Shown here: piece after piece, positions 42,541 through 56,548 of the stretch
Numbering within the stretch: position 1 is the stretch's first letter
How the letters are laid out: each line of letters begins with the position of its first letter
Assembly (NCBI RefSeq): GCF_040054535.1
Contig: NC_090791.1
Location: 19,198,327-19,262,326, forward strand
Direction of reading: 5' to 3'
Origin: Antennarius striatus
Lineage: Eukaryota; Chordata; Actinopteri; Lophiiformes; Antennariidae
Length of the DNA stretch: 64,000 nt
Notes under the pieces: model-generated
The model's input: only the letters and a program-made list of their open reading frames with translations
Databases searched by the model: none
Told to the model about the DNA's origin: nothing
Made by a program: the position numbers and the translations under genes

Positions 42541-44860
42541 GGACAGACTAACGGACGAAAACACCAACGCTGACAATTGCAATGCATCACCACTTTGAAG
42601 CGGGACGTAATAAAACAACACAAAACAAAATATGCATGACAAGAGGAAGAGGAACTCCGAGGAAGGAACTCCCTGAGGTGAAATTATTGACCCAGAAACT
42701 GAGTGAAGTCAGAAGGATCCTGAACACCCAGACGCCGGCGCTGCGTCTAGGATTTGGGGTTCTGATGCTCGGTCTCTTGGTTGTACTCTGGCTCTGGGCC
42801 GACATCAGAGAGAGTTGTTCATCGGGGTTTGGAAACTCAATGGTTGTTGCGGATCGGGGCCTATTTCAGATTTTCATTCATCCATTCATTTCTACACCCT
42901 TCTACTTCTGTTTCCTTGCACACTTGCTACGTACGTTCGTATGTATGTACTGTATATATGTGTCAGCTATAAATGTTGGCTTTATCAAAAAGAGAAGTTT
43001 GAAACAGACTCACTGTTGCTTCCACAATTGCTTTGTGGACTAACACCCCCCCCCCCCAGATCTGTCACAGGGTGAATGAACTGTGGATGTGGACCTGAAC
43101 AGGTACGCAGTTGGAGCAGAGACACGGTGGAGGGAACAACAGAGTCATAATGCTGCCCGGTTCCAAAGGTTAAACTGACGCTTGTTATCAGTAGGTGGAA
43201 CAAGGAAGCCTGCAGCCGTTTATTTCTTTATAGTTTACATTTATATTAATGATTTATTGAACACATTCACAGCCCAAATTCAGGATAATTAAAAGTAGTT
43301 CCTTAAAACAGATGTCACTCACCTGAGGTTCAATATTTAATGTTTAAACCAAACTTAAACCAAAACTAACTCAAAAAAGCAAACTACAATGGAGCCACAT
43401 ACATAATCAGAACATTTCTTGTTATTTAAATTTGGTTTACAATTGTGTTTAGATAAAGATATTAATGACATCATCAAAGAGTTGGATATTAGGAAAGCTC
43501 GACAGTTAATTTTTATTTGTACTCAGATCTGAAGAATTTCATAACTCATTATTGAGCTTTGATATTAAACTTTTGTTTTTATTACGATGCTTGCATGTAT
43601 ATTAAAAATATGGTAATAAAAATCGATGCTCAGAGACTGAAGAGTAAACATTATCTGGAATAATTTGATAACATGGGCATCCAGGAAGAACACTGCACCG
43701 CTGCCACACCCGGTCTATGAAACGTAAGCTCATCTTCTGGTGCGGTATGACAGACACAAAGATGACACCTGCCTTAGTCACATTTTTAGGGGCGAAAATA
43801 CTTTCAAAAAGGTTTTCCAGAGTCATTTTGAATATTGATTCAATTCTGGTTTAATATAAAATAGAAATTACGATAAAACAATCACATGTTCAAAATTTTC
43901 TCTTGGTGACAGCAATGACGAACACAACGTGTTCATGACAATGAATGACCTTTGTGCAATCCTTATCCCCATTTAGAATGATCTGAGGTTGTAACTGATC
44001 TTATAATGGCAGAGCCGGATCAGAACATTTTTTTGAGAAAATACACATTTGAATAAAATATTTTGAATAACACACTTCATAGAAAGTGAACGTCTGCTAA
44101 CACTTCATGCAGACAGAATCAGTTATTTGTGGTTTGGCTTGAATCAGCTGGAGTCTGGACGTATTTGGGTCAGTGATCACGTCTCTGAGAGTCAGAACAG
44201 ATGAAACTCTGTCGTTACTGAAGGACGAACACACGCAGGAGTCTGAATCCCACAGAACGTTTCTGCGTCTCCACTAATCTGAGCCTGATAGTTTCAGGTA
44301 TGCCAGCTGTTGTTTGAACTGAGGGCTTGTCTCTGAGTGTGGTTAATTATTTATGTACTGATAAGAATTTTTACTGCCTACCCCACATCCTCCTTTTAGT
44401 TCCATATTTAAACTGCATCAAATTGAAAGATAAAACAAAAGTACACTGAGATGGAACGATGCCTGATAATATAGAGCTTTAAATACACAATATCTTATCC
44501 GCAGCTGTAGCCTGTTTATACTGTCAAAACAATGGAGTGCAACAACTTTCATTTAAGAATTTGAAGGTTTGGAAATGGTCAAACATCAAACACAAATACA
44601 ACACAAAAAAGGTCATTTTATAGTGATTTTCACTGATGAAATGATTCACATTCAGAGCTGCTCAGACTGCATGTGTTATAAGTTTCTGGTGCATTGTTTT
44701 TCATTTTAAATCGTAAAGCTATGTAAATTTAAATGTAATTGATCTGCTTGCTGTAACCCTGGATATTCCTGTGGTTGTATGTCCTGGTCTTCACTGACAA
44801 TAATGTCAATGAGATCTAAATAAAATAGGTTGGATAAAATACAATAAACCCATCCTTATC
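42541..44860. other. intergenic, no gene recognised
   Basis: Mostly AT-rich. The 153-codon frame at 42582-43043 has no recognisable domain and looks like chance. No RNA gene or named repeat seen. Confidence 0.4.
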
Positions 44861-44864
44861 TTTA

Positions 44865-45140
44865 TTTACAGCACAGTGTAGCACTGTCGCCTCACAGCCA
44901 GAAGGTTCTGGGTTTGATTCCTGTTTAGAGTTTGTGTTTTTTCCCTGTGGGTTCTCTCCAGGTTCTTCTTCTTCCCACCTCCAGAAGCATTCAGAACAGG
45001 CAACCAAATTGTCCGTAGGTGTCAGCGTGAATGGTTGCTTTTCCTTTATGTGAACCTGAGATGAGCTGGCGTCTCGTCCAAGGTGTACCCCACCTTTTGC
45101 CAGCTCCAGCAGATTCGTGACCCACAATGCAGATAAGTGG
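44865..45140 (+). mobile_element. tRNA-type SINE
   Basis: The head 'gtgtagcactgtcgcctcacagcc' followed by a B-box-like 'ctgggtttgattcc', and the body 'gagctggcgtctcgtccaaggtgtaccccacc' to 'gattcgtgacccacaatgcagataagtgg', match a very common fish repeat. Fragments also lie at 1-115 and 21700-21775. Confidence 0.65.
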
Positions 45141-45963
45141 CCGTAGACGAGACAATTACAATCATCTCATCTACAAGGAAACAATGAGTGGGTTATTTTT
45201 AAAGTCTCAGAGCAGAATTATTTACACATACAAACTGTAACACACAAATAAGCACATTTGATTAAAAAACGTATGCTACTTCCTACACGTTTTTTATGTT
45301 ATGTTTACTTATAAATGAAGTCCATGTGCAGGTCAATCTGAACAAAAGCCACGAAAATTTTTTGAGTTGAGATATGTAATCCTTCATTATTATAGTAAGA
45401 CAAGGCAAGCAGAAAACAAATGAATGGTTGCAGTTTACTGTCACTTCTTCTACAGCCGAGGAAGAGGAATCCTCGGCCGAATAACTGGGATCACCAGCGC
45501 CCCCTACTGTGCGGCTGGAGAACTGCATGCCTCACTTTGTACCTTTTCCCACCCGTTTCAAATATGCAGTTGTTGACAAAAAACACTGTACATTATATAC
45601 ATTAGCTAAATTATGGAAATTTAGTTCACAGAGCATACATGTTTGAACATTTTAATAGCGACACATAGACAGATAGCATTACGGTCTCACTGTATAGCAT
45701 ACCAGCACAACTAGTCGAGTCATTGATCAATCCACGGTGAGGCTCGGCTGGCTGGTGTCTCACCGCAGGTCTCTGATCAGTATGTCAGTGGTAAATGTGA
45801 AAATTCAGTGATTTTGAGTAAATATTTTGTATTTTGTATATGTATTTTAATTTTTTCCATTTTCTATTTTTTTTTCCTTTTATGATGGTCACTCTTTAGT
45901 TCTATGTCCACCCCCCATCAATGAAGGGACAGCGTCCACCAGTCTCACCTGAGGCTCTGCGGT
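45141..45963. other. intergenic, probable 3'UTR of TMEM238-like gene in part
   Basis: No other gene seen. The part next to 45964 would be the 3'UTR of the minus-strand gene. No clear poly(A) signal chosen. Confidence 0.35.
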
Positions 45964-46461
45964 CTATGTTCGCGCTGCTGTGTCACCGCCTGCACCTGTG
46001 CGTGAAGTGTCCCCCTGCGGGGTGATCGTTGCCATGGAAACGACCACCTGCTGCTGCTGCCCGGCCCCCGATGCTTCACTCCGGGACCCCTGCGAGGGCC
46101 CCTCCCGGGCGCTGGCCGGTCCTCCGTTTCTGCGGAACGAGTTCCGGATGCTGCCGGACACGCGGCTGGAGAGGCGTCTGACCGCGCCGCCGATGCCGCG
46201 GAGACCCCCCCCACCCTTCTTCAGTAAGCCCACGTCGTCCTCCAGCTCCGCCGGGGGCACCTCGATGTTCCCGGAGTACCAGAACACCCACCAGATGAGG
46301 CTGAGGAAGATGACGATGGCCCCCGCATAGATGAGCAGGTCGTAGAAGAAGACGTTCACGAACACCCCGAGGAGAAGCACGACGAGCCCCAGGGAGTCAA
46401 AGGCCACCGCCAGCCAGAAGCAGACCGCGCAGCGGCCCAGCCCGCGGGGCCCGGCCTCCAT
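45964..46461 (-). CDS. tmem238: TMEM238-like two-pass membrane protein, single exon
   Basis: 165 residues with no intron. Two hydrophobic segments, about residues 13-36 (CFWLAVAFDSLGLVVLL) and 41-62 (DLLIYAGAIVIFLSLIWWVF), are followed by WYSGNIEVPPAELEDD and a polar, serine/arginine/glycine-rich tail. The GRC start, the DLLIY(A/S)GA segment and the W-(F/Y)-(S/T)-GNIE block after the second segment resemble vertebrate TMEM238, whose function is poorly known. The frame is open further upstream, but that part runs into a (CA)n repeat, so the start at MEAGPRGLG is preferred. GC content is high compared with the surroundings. It could be any of several fish TMEM238 paralogues. Confidence 0.75.
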   Translation of the reverse strand: MEAGPRGLGRCAVCFWLAVAFDSLGLVVLLLGVFVNVFFYDLLIYAGAIVIFLSLIWWVFWYSGNIEVPPAELEDDVGLLKKGGGGLRGIGGAVRRLSSRVSGSIRNSFRRNGGPASAREGPSQGSRSEASGAGQQQQVVVSMATITPQGDTSRTGAGGDTAART

Positions 46462-46574
46462 GTCGGTTCGCCGGACGACACTCCCCCGAGAAGCCGGTGA
46501 GTCCCGGAGGCATCGGGTTTCAGAGTGGCTGTGAGGTGAGCCAGGTGAGGCGCTCACCGCGCTCAGGTGATCAC

Positions 46575-46580
<6 letters not shown>

Positions 46581-46672
<92 letters not shown>
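46581..46672. repeat. (CA)46 microsatellite
   Basis: 92-base perfect CA tract, 120 bases upstream of the TMEM238-like start codon, so within or beside its promoter/5'UTR. Confidence 0.98.
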
Positions 46673-46673
<1 letters not shown>

Positions 46674-48330
46674 AAGGGGCGTGGCTTACTCTGCAAGCGG
46701 GGCCTTACCTGAATTCAGTCACTGCAAGGGAAAACGCCAACCCCAGTAAGTCCCCCCACAGTATTTCATTAGACTAAATGATTCATAGTTATTTTTATTT
46801 TTGACATTGTTTTTTTAGGATGAAACCTGAGTTGATTGGTGGTTTATTGTTTGCAAAATTATTTAAAAACGTTCTACACCTATTTCACAAAATGTTGTGG
46901 AGGGGTGGGGGACAAGGCCATTAAAGTTTGGTGTAAATATTGTGAAAAATAATATCAATGGAAAATGTAATCTCAGGAAATGCAATCCTGATTCAAAAAT
47001 CAAAATACATTCCAGACATGAGTCAGAGGTCATACTAGAGGTATGTGGTATTGTTTTAACGGGCTATTGATTTGTTTGGATTAAATATTATAGATCGATA
47101 GATTCTGAATCTCATAGGAAATTGTCAGTCTATTGGTTAGAGATCACCTGCTTACATCAAACAGCCTCATTGGACACTTCTAACATCACTCCTCGAGCGA
47201 AACGATGTCTGATTTATCATCAGGACAGTTTGTGCTAATGAATGTAGTTTTATTAAATTTATGGAAATTCAATCAGGACACTCGGTTTCAGGATAACGCA
47301 TGGGCCCAAACTGGAGCGCCCTCGTGTGGTGAAGATTGAAAATAGCTCATCAGTCTGCAAAGGACAGGTGGCTCTAGAAATGTTTGGACTCCATGAGAAG
47401 AACAAATAACTGACTCTAAACAGATCATGGGTTTGACAGTTTCAGAACTAAGACCAAGACCATTGTGGAGCAGAGATCATATCCAGTCACAGAACCCGTT
47501 CTAGAACACTTTTGATCTAACTCAGCAGTGAACGTCTACGTTAAAAACCGTAAAATTCTTCACTAAATCGCCCCCAAAACAGTATTTCACCTTTGGAAAA
47601 AACAGTTTTATTCATCTGACTAACACCTTAATTAAAGAACGTAAGCAGACACTGGTGTGCGCTCTGAAAATGAACACACTTCATTTTCCCAATTTATTAT
47701 TTTATTGTTATAATTGTTTGCTTTAATAACATTTGAACACGCTCAAGCACACTGCCAGAACGCTACATGAGAAACCAAAAAGTGGGTTCAAACCAAAGGG
47801 AAACATGTACACCCAAGATAACATTTTGGTTTCAACTGGTTATTAAGTCTTTCAAAACGACTCTTTTTGCAATGTACTTCTGAAAATGTTTTCCTTATTC
47901 CAACCAAAAAAAAAAAACCCTGGTCCACATCTGTTTACAGATATAACGTCTGTCTTTTGTCACTGTCATTTATAAAAGCACAAAAACAAAAGCTGGAAGA
48001 GAATCATCATGTAATGACAGGCAGACCAGAGTGGGGGTGGGGGAGTCAGTGGGGGGTGGGGCGGGGGGGTAAACCCACAAATGGCATAGCTGAGCTCTCA
48101 ATATGAGAAAGCTGACTCGTGTGGACTTCATCTTAGTTTGTCATTTGCTTAAAAACAGGTTTTTCTTTATCACATGTTTTTTTCTGAAACTGATCTTCGG
48201 CACGCAGAAAGAGGGGGGTGTGTGGCAGGGAGGCGTTGTCTTCGTCATTGCCGCAGACGACGACTGTTTGGGCTGTTGTAACGGAGCTTCGCCGCTCCTT
48301 CCCTGGACTCCTGAGCGTCTCCTTCCGTCT
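46673..48330. other. intergenic and gspt1 3'UTR
   Basis: The right part follows the gspt1 stop. A possible minus-strand poly(A) signal (TTTATT on +) lies at 47693-47698, about 630 bases past the stop. The remainder shows no gene or named repeat. Confidence 0.4.
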
Positions 48331-51300
48331 TCAGTCCCGCTCGGCCACCAGCTTCAGCACCTTCCCGATGGCGATGGTCTTACCTGAAACAAACCATATA
48401 AACATTTTTGGCCCACACGATGCCGCGCTGCACCTCGAGCTAAAAAGACAAGAGTGTGAAAGCTCTACCTTCATCCCGTAAGGTAAACCGTCCCATCTGA
48501 GGGAAATCTTTAAAGGTCTCCAGGCAGATGGTTCCTGCCGTGCGCAGACGGGCGATGCACACCTGGTCCTGTTTGACAAATCGTGGTCGCGGCTTCATTT
48601 TCTCTCCTGTCTTCTTGTCAACCAGACAGATGAACGCCTGCAGATGAAGCAGAGGAACAACGTCAGCACACAAGTCAAGGGATGCTCAGCACTCATTTAA
48701 CTCATTGGCTGCCAGAGCTTTGTAACAATCTCCTTTAGTTGACTTTCTCTGACGTTCCAGACATTTATCGGTGTTTTCTTTCTGTTCTAGATCGATCCCA
48801 AGATGCTTTGCTCAGAGCGACGCCGCTTGCTCGTGAGCGAGCTCTGACATACTCAAAACTTTGTTGCATCATGAGCTGCCGTCTTCCTCTGATTCGCCAT
48901 CCTTTGTTCCACAACTGGATCCGTCGTCGTGACGATAAATTCCATGATTACAAGCCTGATTTTTATTGACAAGCTCTACCAGACCTGAAACATAACTGAC
49001 GTCTGGAGACGCCACTGTCAGCCAGTGAGTTACAACATCTTCTGCACTATAAAGCGCACTTGATTATAAAGTTCACTGGATTATAAGACTCATCTGAGAA
49101 CTCATCTTCAATAATTGGTCTATTCCAAAACTTCTTTCATATATAAGGCACATTGGATTATAAGAAATAGAGGAAAATTAAAGGCTTTTAGTTGCGCCTT
49201 ATGGTGCGGAAAATACTGTAATGTTCTTAAGGATTCATGGTAACACATTCCCCCTCCTGTGTCTTTTCTACATTCTGTTCAGAATACAAACTTTGCGCCT
49301 GATGGTCTCAGACGAGCAAAGACGATTTAAAAATGCATCAGATTTTCAAGTGACGGCCGTTAATGATCATCGTTTTATTTCTCTGAAGCAGAAACAACGG
49401 TCTGGTGTCTTACCGTAATCTGCACTTCTTCAATGCAGGTGTGAATGTGGAGGACTGCGTTATAACCTGGACAGATGATGGATTTGTGTTCAATGATGAC
49501 AATCTGTGACGACAAAGAAAAAGAGAAGAGGCCAGTTAATGCCAATCAGAAACCCTTTAACAGACCAGAACTCGTTCCTGAGGACCAGGGCTGCTCTGGA
49601 TTGAACACAGCTCTGATGGCAGTGATAGTGTACCCCGCTAATCCGGATTACACTGTGGCTGCTTGTTAGGAGGGACCAGGGGTCAGTCCAGCTGAGTCGT
49701 ACTGACCTGGGCATCGAACATGCGCCCCGAGTGGCAGAGGTTTTCAGCGTTACACAGGATGAAGCCGGGCAGGATCTCCTCTTCTTCGATGCCCTTCAGT
49801 CGCAGTTTGAGGTTTTCACCCGGCCCGGCGTCTTCCGTTTCCACGTCGTCTGACAGGAGACTCAACACCTCCACTACGTGCTGTGTGACGGGACGTGACG
49901 TTAGAGAACACACACACACTTTATCCTCATCACTCTTTGCTCCAGCTAACAGGAGAACTGGCTGATGGGAGATCTCACCCTGTTTGGCATCATGACCAGC
50001 TGCTGTGCTTTAGCGATAGACCCCGACTCCAGTTTACCCAGAATCACCGTGCCCATGTCCTGGGGAGACAGACAGCGTGTTGAAGGGGGTGAGACATGAA
50101 CCGTCCTGTCCTGAAGCCAGCGGGGGGTGGGTGGGTGGGGGGGTAAATCCACCTTCTCACCTTATACTTGTCCACAATGGGCAATCTGACAGGGCCGTCA
50201 CTTGATCTGTTTAACGTTGGCAAACTGTCCAGGTGTGGAATGAAAGGTAAACCTCTGAAACAACAGCAGGAACACAGTTCAAACAGCCTTCAACAGTAAC
50301 CACGGTAACAGTCCAGCGGTGAGGAGGAGGAGGAGCTGAAGGACTTACGTGTACCAGGAGCACATGTCGGTGGGCTCCTTCAGGTTGGCCCCCGTCAGGC
50401 CGGAGCATGGCATGAAGTGAATGTCTTTCTTGGGATTGAAGCCGACCTTCTTCAAAAATGGCACCAGTTTCTCCCGACACTCCTCGTACCTGCAGACGGG
50501 AGGGGGGACGAGTGTGACCGCATTCACACTAACATTCTACCATTAGACATCACACTGGGGGCTTCACCCCAAACAGAAGTAGAACATGTCAGGTAACGCT
50601 AGCTCACACGGCTTCACCTCATCGCGGATTTTTAGTAGGTAGTCACATGATACCATACGCGCGTTATTGGCTGACAGCATCCGGAAGTGCGCTGCATTCT
50701 GAGACTCATGGAACACAGCGCACTTCTGTGTATGAAAGAACCACTTCAAAGCTTTAGACAGTCTATCAGAGTGTGGGAAAGGTAATACCGATAGAAGGTG
50801 GTTTAATATCAGAATGGGGAGGGTTCAGAAACGTTTAAATTAGTTTAAATAATAAAGTTTGTCGCCATATCGTGGAATTTTGTCATTTGCTGGTGGTCCT
50901 GGAAAGCATTAACCGCAAGTAAGGAGGGGTTACTGTATTATTCTACCTGCTCTGCTCCTCATTCAGGCCTGTCTGAGTTCACCTTTAGCCCTATGAAGGC
51001 TCATCTCGCCCTCATGTGTTCACTCATTCACACTACTGACACTGTCATGCATTGGCCTTTACACACAGATCATTACAGTGTCAAAGCTGAAACAACACAC
51101 TGCGTGGTCCCAAACTGGTTCTATGGACTAACCGGTTCCTTGGTTACATTCTTCACCTGCAGGCTCACAGCTAGAAGAAACACTTGACTAGAATTCCTGA
51201 ACTTCCACCTCATCCTGATCCTACCCCAGTCTCTGGTTTCTCCTCACTGAGCACCCCCCAGTACACAGAACAGAGAACCCCACTTCCTATGTAGACGCCT

Positions 51301-54300
51301 CCATCATCGGTTTTCCACGCTGAAAGATGTCAGATGAGAATCCACCGTGTGATTTTTCTGCTACCTTCACGTCCGAAGCTTCTGAGTTACAACACGACTG
51401 TGAGCCGCGTTAGCCGCTGGGCTACATTTGGTTGATCCAACATCGACTCACCTCTCCAGGCTCCAGTTGACTGTGGGATCGTCCATTTTATTCACCAGAA
51501 CTATTAGGTGCTTGACGCCGGCTGTTTTAGCGAGCATGGCGTGTTCTCGTGTCTGCCCCCCCTTCTCAAAACCAGTTTCGAACTCGCCTTTCCTTGCAGA
51601 GATCACCTGACGGGGGTCGACACAGTCACACGGTCATTAGAGCTGCTAACACATGCTAACAACACAACAGGATTAAATATGACATTTTCCTGTCGCTAAC
51701 AAACGTCTGATGGAGAAACTCAAACCAGGAGCCGGACCTGGACTCGTGAGACTACACCTGTGTACCTGAGGGGGGGTGACGGGACACCCGACACTATTAC
51801 AACTCACCAGAACTGCTAGATCTGCTTGTGATGCACCTCCAATCATGTTGGGCACAAAGCTTTTGTGGCCTGGGGCATCTAGGATGGTAAAGTGCTTCTT
51901 TTCTGTCTCAAAGTACGCTCGGCCCACCTCCACCGTCTTGCCTTTGTCCCTCTCCTCCTGGTTGGTGTCTAAAGCCCACGACAAATACCTGGGGGGGACG
52001 GGACACAAACACATCAACAACATTAAGCAGATGTCAAACAGAGTGACCCCTTCAGACTGGAGTTCGTTGGAGCTTTAAACAGATGGAGAACAGACACTCA
52101 CCAGGTCTCTCGGTTCTTTTCTTTCGCTTCTCTTTCATACTTCTCTAAGGTCCTCTTGTCTACCATACCTGTTAGATACCTGTCAGAGGGGAGGAGCCAC
52201 AGGAGGTGTCAAACATGGCAAACGGCTAAATGGTTTCTACTTCTTTAGGGAAGACAATGTTACTCACATGATTTGTCCACCGATTGTGGACTTGCCAGCG
52301 TCTGGAGAAAAAGCACAAAGTTGAGTCAGGTGTTGGGATGACGAGCAAATACTGAGTTCATGAACGCTTCATCCTCAAAACACTCTTCTAACTTCTGTAA
52401 AATAAGGCTACAAATAAGTTTAACTGGCATTTCAAAAAAAGCGATGAGCAGATGAAAATATTTTATTCAGCCTGGATCCAAAGAGGACAGAAGTTGTTCA
52501 TCAATAACACGACGCGTCTGTTCAACGCTCGGCTGAACGGGGGCCGCGTTCCAGAAACAACATTACAGACATGTGGAACACACACCCGCCAGTGAAGACA
52601 AGGAGTAGCGTAGCCTCAGCACAAAATCCTCTCAGAGCAGAATCCAATTGTTAATAAATGGAAGTAACTTCAATGTTATTTAGTGGTTCTGATTCACATT
52701 TAACTGTTGAAGTTAAGGCATACAAGACAAACACCATTAATCCCTTCTATAATGAATCTGAGGTCATTTAGTCCGACACTCCTGACTTACTAATGTACCA
52801 CTGAAGAAAAGCATTCTGGGGGAAATCTGGGGGCAGCCAGCAGCGCACTAAAGTACACTTATGTCTGCTTACCTAAATATATAGTGTTTCAACATCTGAG
52901 CAGGGACAAAAACCAACCATTAACACACACATCACACCTCAGTATTAAACGTCTGACCAGGAAGTCCCAGCAGCAGCCTTGTGTTTTGTGTGTGTGTGTG
53001 TGTGTGTGTATTCATACATGTTTGTGTTTTTTTTTCTCAGCGTTGGACATTTGAGTCCTATTCTATCAGATAATTCTCTGAACGGCAGAAGGATCTCCGC
53101 ACTGACCTACATGTCCGATGAACACAACATTGATGTGTTCCTTCTTGGGGGCGTCGGGCTGTGGGGGCGGGACCTTTGGCACTGGCGCTTCCTCTTCCTC
53201 CTCCATTATTTCCGGAGCGGTGTCCTCCGTTGCCGCCGGACACCGGCTCCCGCCTCCGGGTTCGTCTCCGTTCGGCTCGACCTCTTTCTGGTCCCACGGC
53301 TCCTCTGCGCTCAGCTCCGTGTCGCCGTTCTCCATCAGAGCTGCAGATTCTCCCAGGAACAAACACACGTAACGTTACTGGAGTCGCTTCGCTGTGGGGG
53401 AGGGACTGAAAACTAAAACAAGCTGTCAGAAAAGACCAAACGCATCGAAAACGGAGAAAGAGCAACGACGTCACTGAAGCCTGCCCACGATGCCTTTGTG
53501 TATGCTGGACAAACAAAACCAAACACACTGTAATGAGCTGGTGTTCCACAGGTGAGAAACATGACGTGTAACACACACACACACACACTGTAGCTACGCT
53601 GCTACAGCCGCTGATCTCAGCCTCACCATCCCCTAGTTTGATGGCAATTTTGAGGACCTGTTTTTTGTTTTTTCTTACTTTCAGTATTCCATTTGTGGGT
53701 CGTGTATAAATCCTTTAAACATCACGGCTGAGCTGCTTGTTATGTTGGTCCACCCGTCCAGTTCATGTGGCGCCGCCTCTACCGCCATCTCAGGGGAAAA
53801 GACTAAATCCCCACAGGATGGAGACAGCAGTTCAACGCCTTAGTTCCTGTACGCTGCTGACATGAGTGTGTTCATCCTTCATGTGAGAAAGAAAGTCATG
53901 TATGATGGAGCAGAAGCAGCGCCCCCGTTTGACTAGCAGGAACTCTGAAGGGACACTTTCAAGACATTTGCTTTTGCTGCACTGCAAGAAAATAATCATC
54001 TTTCTAGCAGCTTAAATATCAAGACTGGTAGTATAATAATATTATAATTATTTCATTATTATATGAATTTTATAAAAAAAGATGATAAATTATATAAATG
54101 TAATCATGATTAGTAGTGGGAAGAATTCTTAAATAGTTCATGGAAAAAAAGTCTCCTTTCTAAAAAGAAATGAGATGTAACACTGAATGTTTTTCCTCAT
54201 CAACGTTCTTATTTTTGCCATCATCATTATTTTAGGTGTGATGTCAGCATCTCGGGTCACAGCCCAGCAGACCACCGGCTGCAACCCTTCAGCAAAGGCA

Positions 54301-56500
54301 GGAGTTTAGCAGAGAAGCTAATGGCGGCTAACGGCTATCTCTGGAGGGCGGAGCTACAAAAGCAAAAGTAAACTAGGTACAAAAAAAATAGTAAAAAAAC
54401 TATTTGCAACAACCAGTCCTCCGATTCCGAACGCCGTGGAGTTTGTTTGTTAATGCGCTTCGAAATGTCTGCTGAGGTGATAAAACGCTTCATAAATAAA
54501 AGTTTCTCACGTGTTGGTGGATCGATGCAACATCAGCTGAGACCCGATCTGATTGATGGAGTAGAGACGTGGCTCGTGAGTTCACGTGAATTCTCTTTTC
54601 ATTCTTTATTACTGTTTATGTAATTAACACATTTTTAAAATCAAAAATCTGTTTTTGATTTTTTTTAAAAAGGATTTTTATCAAAAAACCCGATTTTTTA
54701 TATCAAAAACAGCTTTTTTTTTGGATATTTTTTTTCTCTCTTCATAATTAAATTTAGAATTTTTTTACAAGGCTGAAACGGATTAATATGAGTTATTTTA
54801 AATGGGGAAATGTTTGACTTACGAGATCAGTCACAGAACAATTTAAACTGGTATCTTGAGGTTCTACTGATTCCCAGTTTGCGGCTGTGATCACTACATG
54901 CCCCTGCAGGAGACACACGTTGGACGAGTTCAACAGTCTTCAGGACCATTATGTCAGCTGACATGTGTGTCGGTATAGAAGCTGTTCGACACGTTTCACA
55001 TCACACCATCAGAACACCAGCACACCATTTAGAAATCACACACCAGAGCAGAGTGCCTCCACTCCTGCATTGTTCCGAGTGAACACAAAGCTACACGGTG
55101 GCGTGATCTCTGCATGAGAGGCCAGAGACGTCCTCTATTATCATCACCACCTTTGGAAATGTCACTAAAAACAAAACTGGGAAATACAAGTTGCAGTTTT
55201 GGTCATTTTGAACGCAACTGCTAACTTGTTTTCAGTCAACAAAAACAACACTTTCTCCTGTTTTGTCTTCTTCACCCGTTTGTTTCTGCTCAAACAAACT
55301 CTGCAGTCCTTTATCCCAGTGGTCTCCAGCCTTTTTTACGCCACAGATGGGTTTAACGTCTGACAATGATTTCACCGACCGTCCTTTAAGGTGTGTTGGA
55401 TAAATACATAAAATAATACGAACAGCATAAAAACTGGTATGATCAGCCTTTTTTTAAAAACGTAGGTTCTTCTGTCTTCTTTTTTCCCTACACAAAGAAA
55501 CTTTTCCAAAGACATTTTTTTTTGTTCGTTTTATTAGCTTGGGAGTTTGGGACAATGCGTCTCAGTCTGAACAGTTCCAAACACACCGATCGGTTTTGAC
55601 TGTGCCTGACGTCGCTCTACGTGACACAAGAGTGAATGCGAGCTACGGGGCGTGGACGACGCCTCTGTCCCGACGGCATTGGAGACCACTGGTTCACTGC
55701 ATCCTGATACTTCTGTTAATTTACAACTCAGCTGAATGACTGGATTATAATGCTGGTCCAGCTACAGTATTCATCAGTGGGAAAAACCCCAGGGTTTAGC
55801 ATTTTAATACTTTCAATCTTTAGCGCCACATTGAACACGTCTGCCTGAAGTGATAGTGAAACAGTCCTAGTGAACGTGAAAAAGAAGGACCCAAACAGAC
55901 TCACACAAAACTAAAAAAACACTGCTTATGTTTGTGGTCAAACAAAAGTTGCTGCCAAAACCGGATAAATTTGTTGGCTGACATAGTCCTTGTAAACAGA
56001 AAAAAAAAACATTTAAAGCTGAGCTTTAAAACAAACTTTAATTGTGTAAATTAGCTCTGGTGGCTGCAGGCATCAGAGGTAAACCAGGCTGTGTTAACCC
56101 TACGTGTTCAGTGTAAACCAGCACGTCAGGACAAGACCAGTACAGCTCTGATACATACCAGCGCTTTCCGACACCTCCATACTGGATATGGTTTCAACAG
56201 CAACTGAAAAGAAGAGCAATATTAGTTAACATTAGGACAGTTTAACCTCTACAGTGGTGTTTATCTCCTTTATCAATGAATGGATTTCACTCCGCCTTGA
56301 AGTAACACTTAAGTCGGCACCACAAATAATGAATGGAGCTCTGTGTGTGTGTGTGTGTGGGGGGGGGGGCAAGTTCTTGAATCCTTAAGCCTTAATATGT
56401 TCACAACGTTTTCAATTTACACTGATCACTTCGTTTGAGTGAGATCTATTTATAATTACATTAATAATTACCAGCGGTCTCTATCTCTAACGTGAACACA

Positions 56501-56548
<48 letters not shown>

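Noticed and set aside
42582-43043. 153-codon frame downstream of the LINE
   Set aside because: No domain, no splice support, flanked by repeat sequence; treated as chance.
46462-46668. 69-residue N-terminal extension of the TMEM238-like frame
   Set aside because: It starts inside the (CA)n microsatellite and has no similarity to known family members; the start at 46461 fits better.
53118-53409. Plus-strand frames over gspt1 exon 3
   Set aside because: Antisense shadows of a GC-rich exon whose minus-strand frame matches eRF3 and splices in phase.
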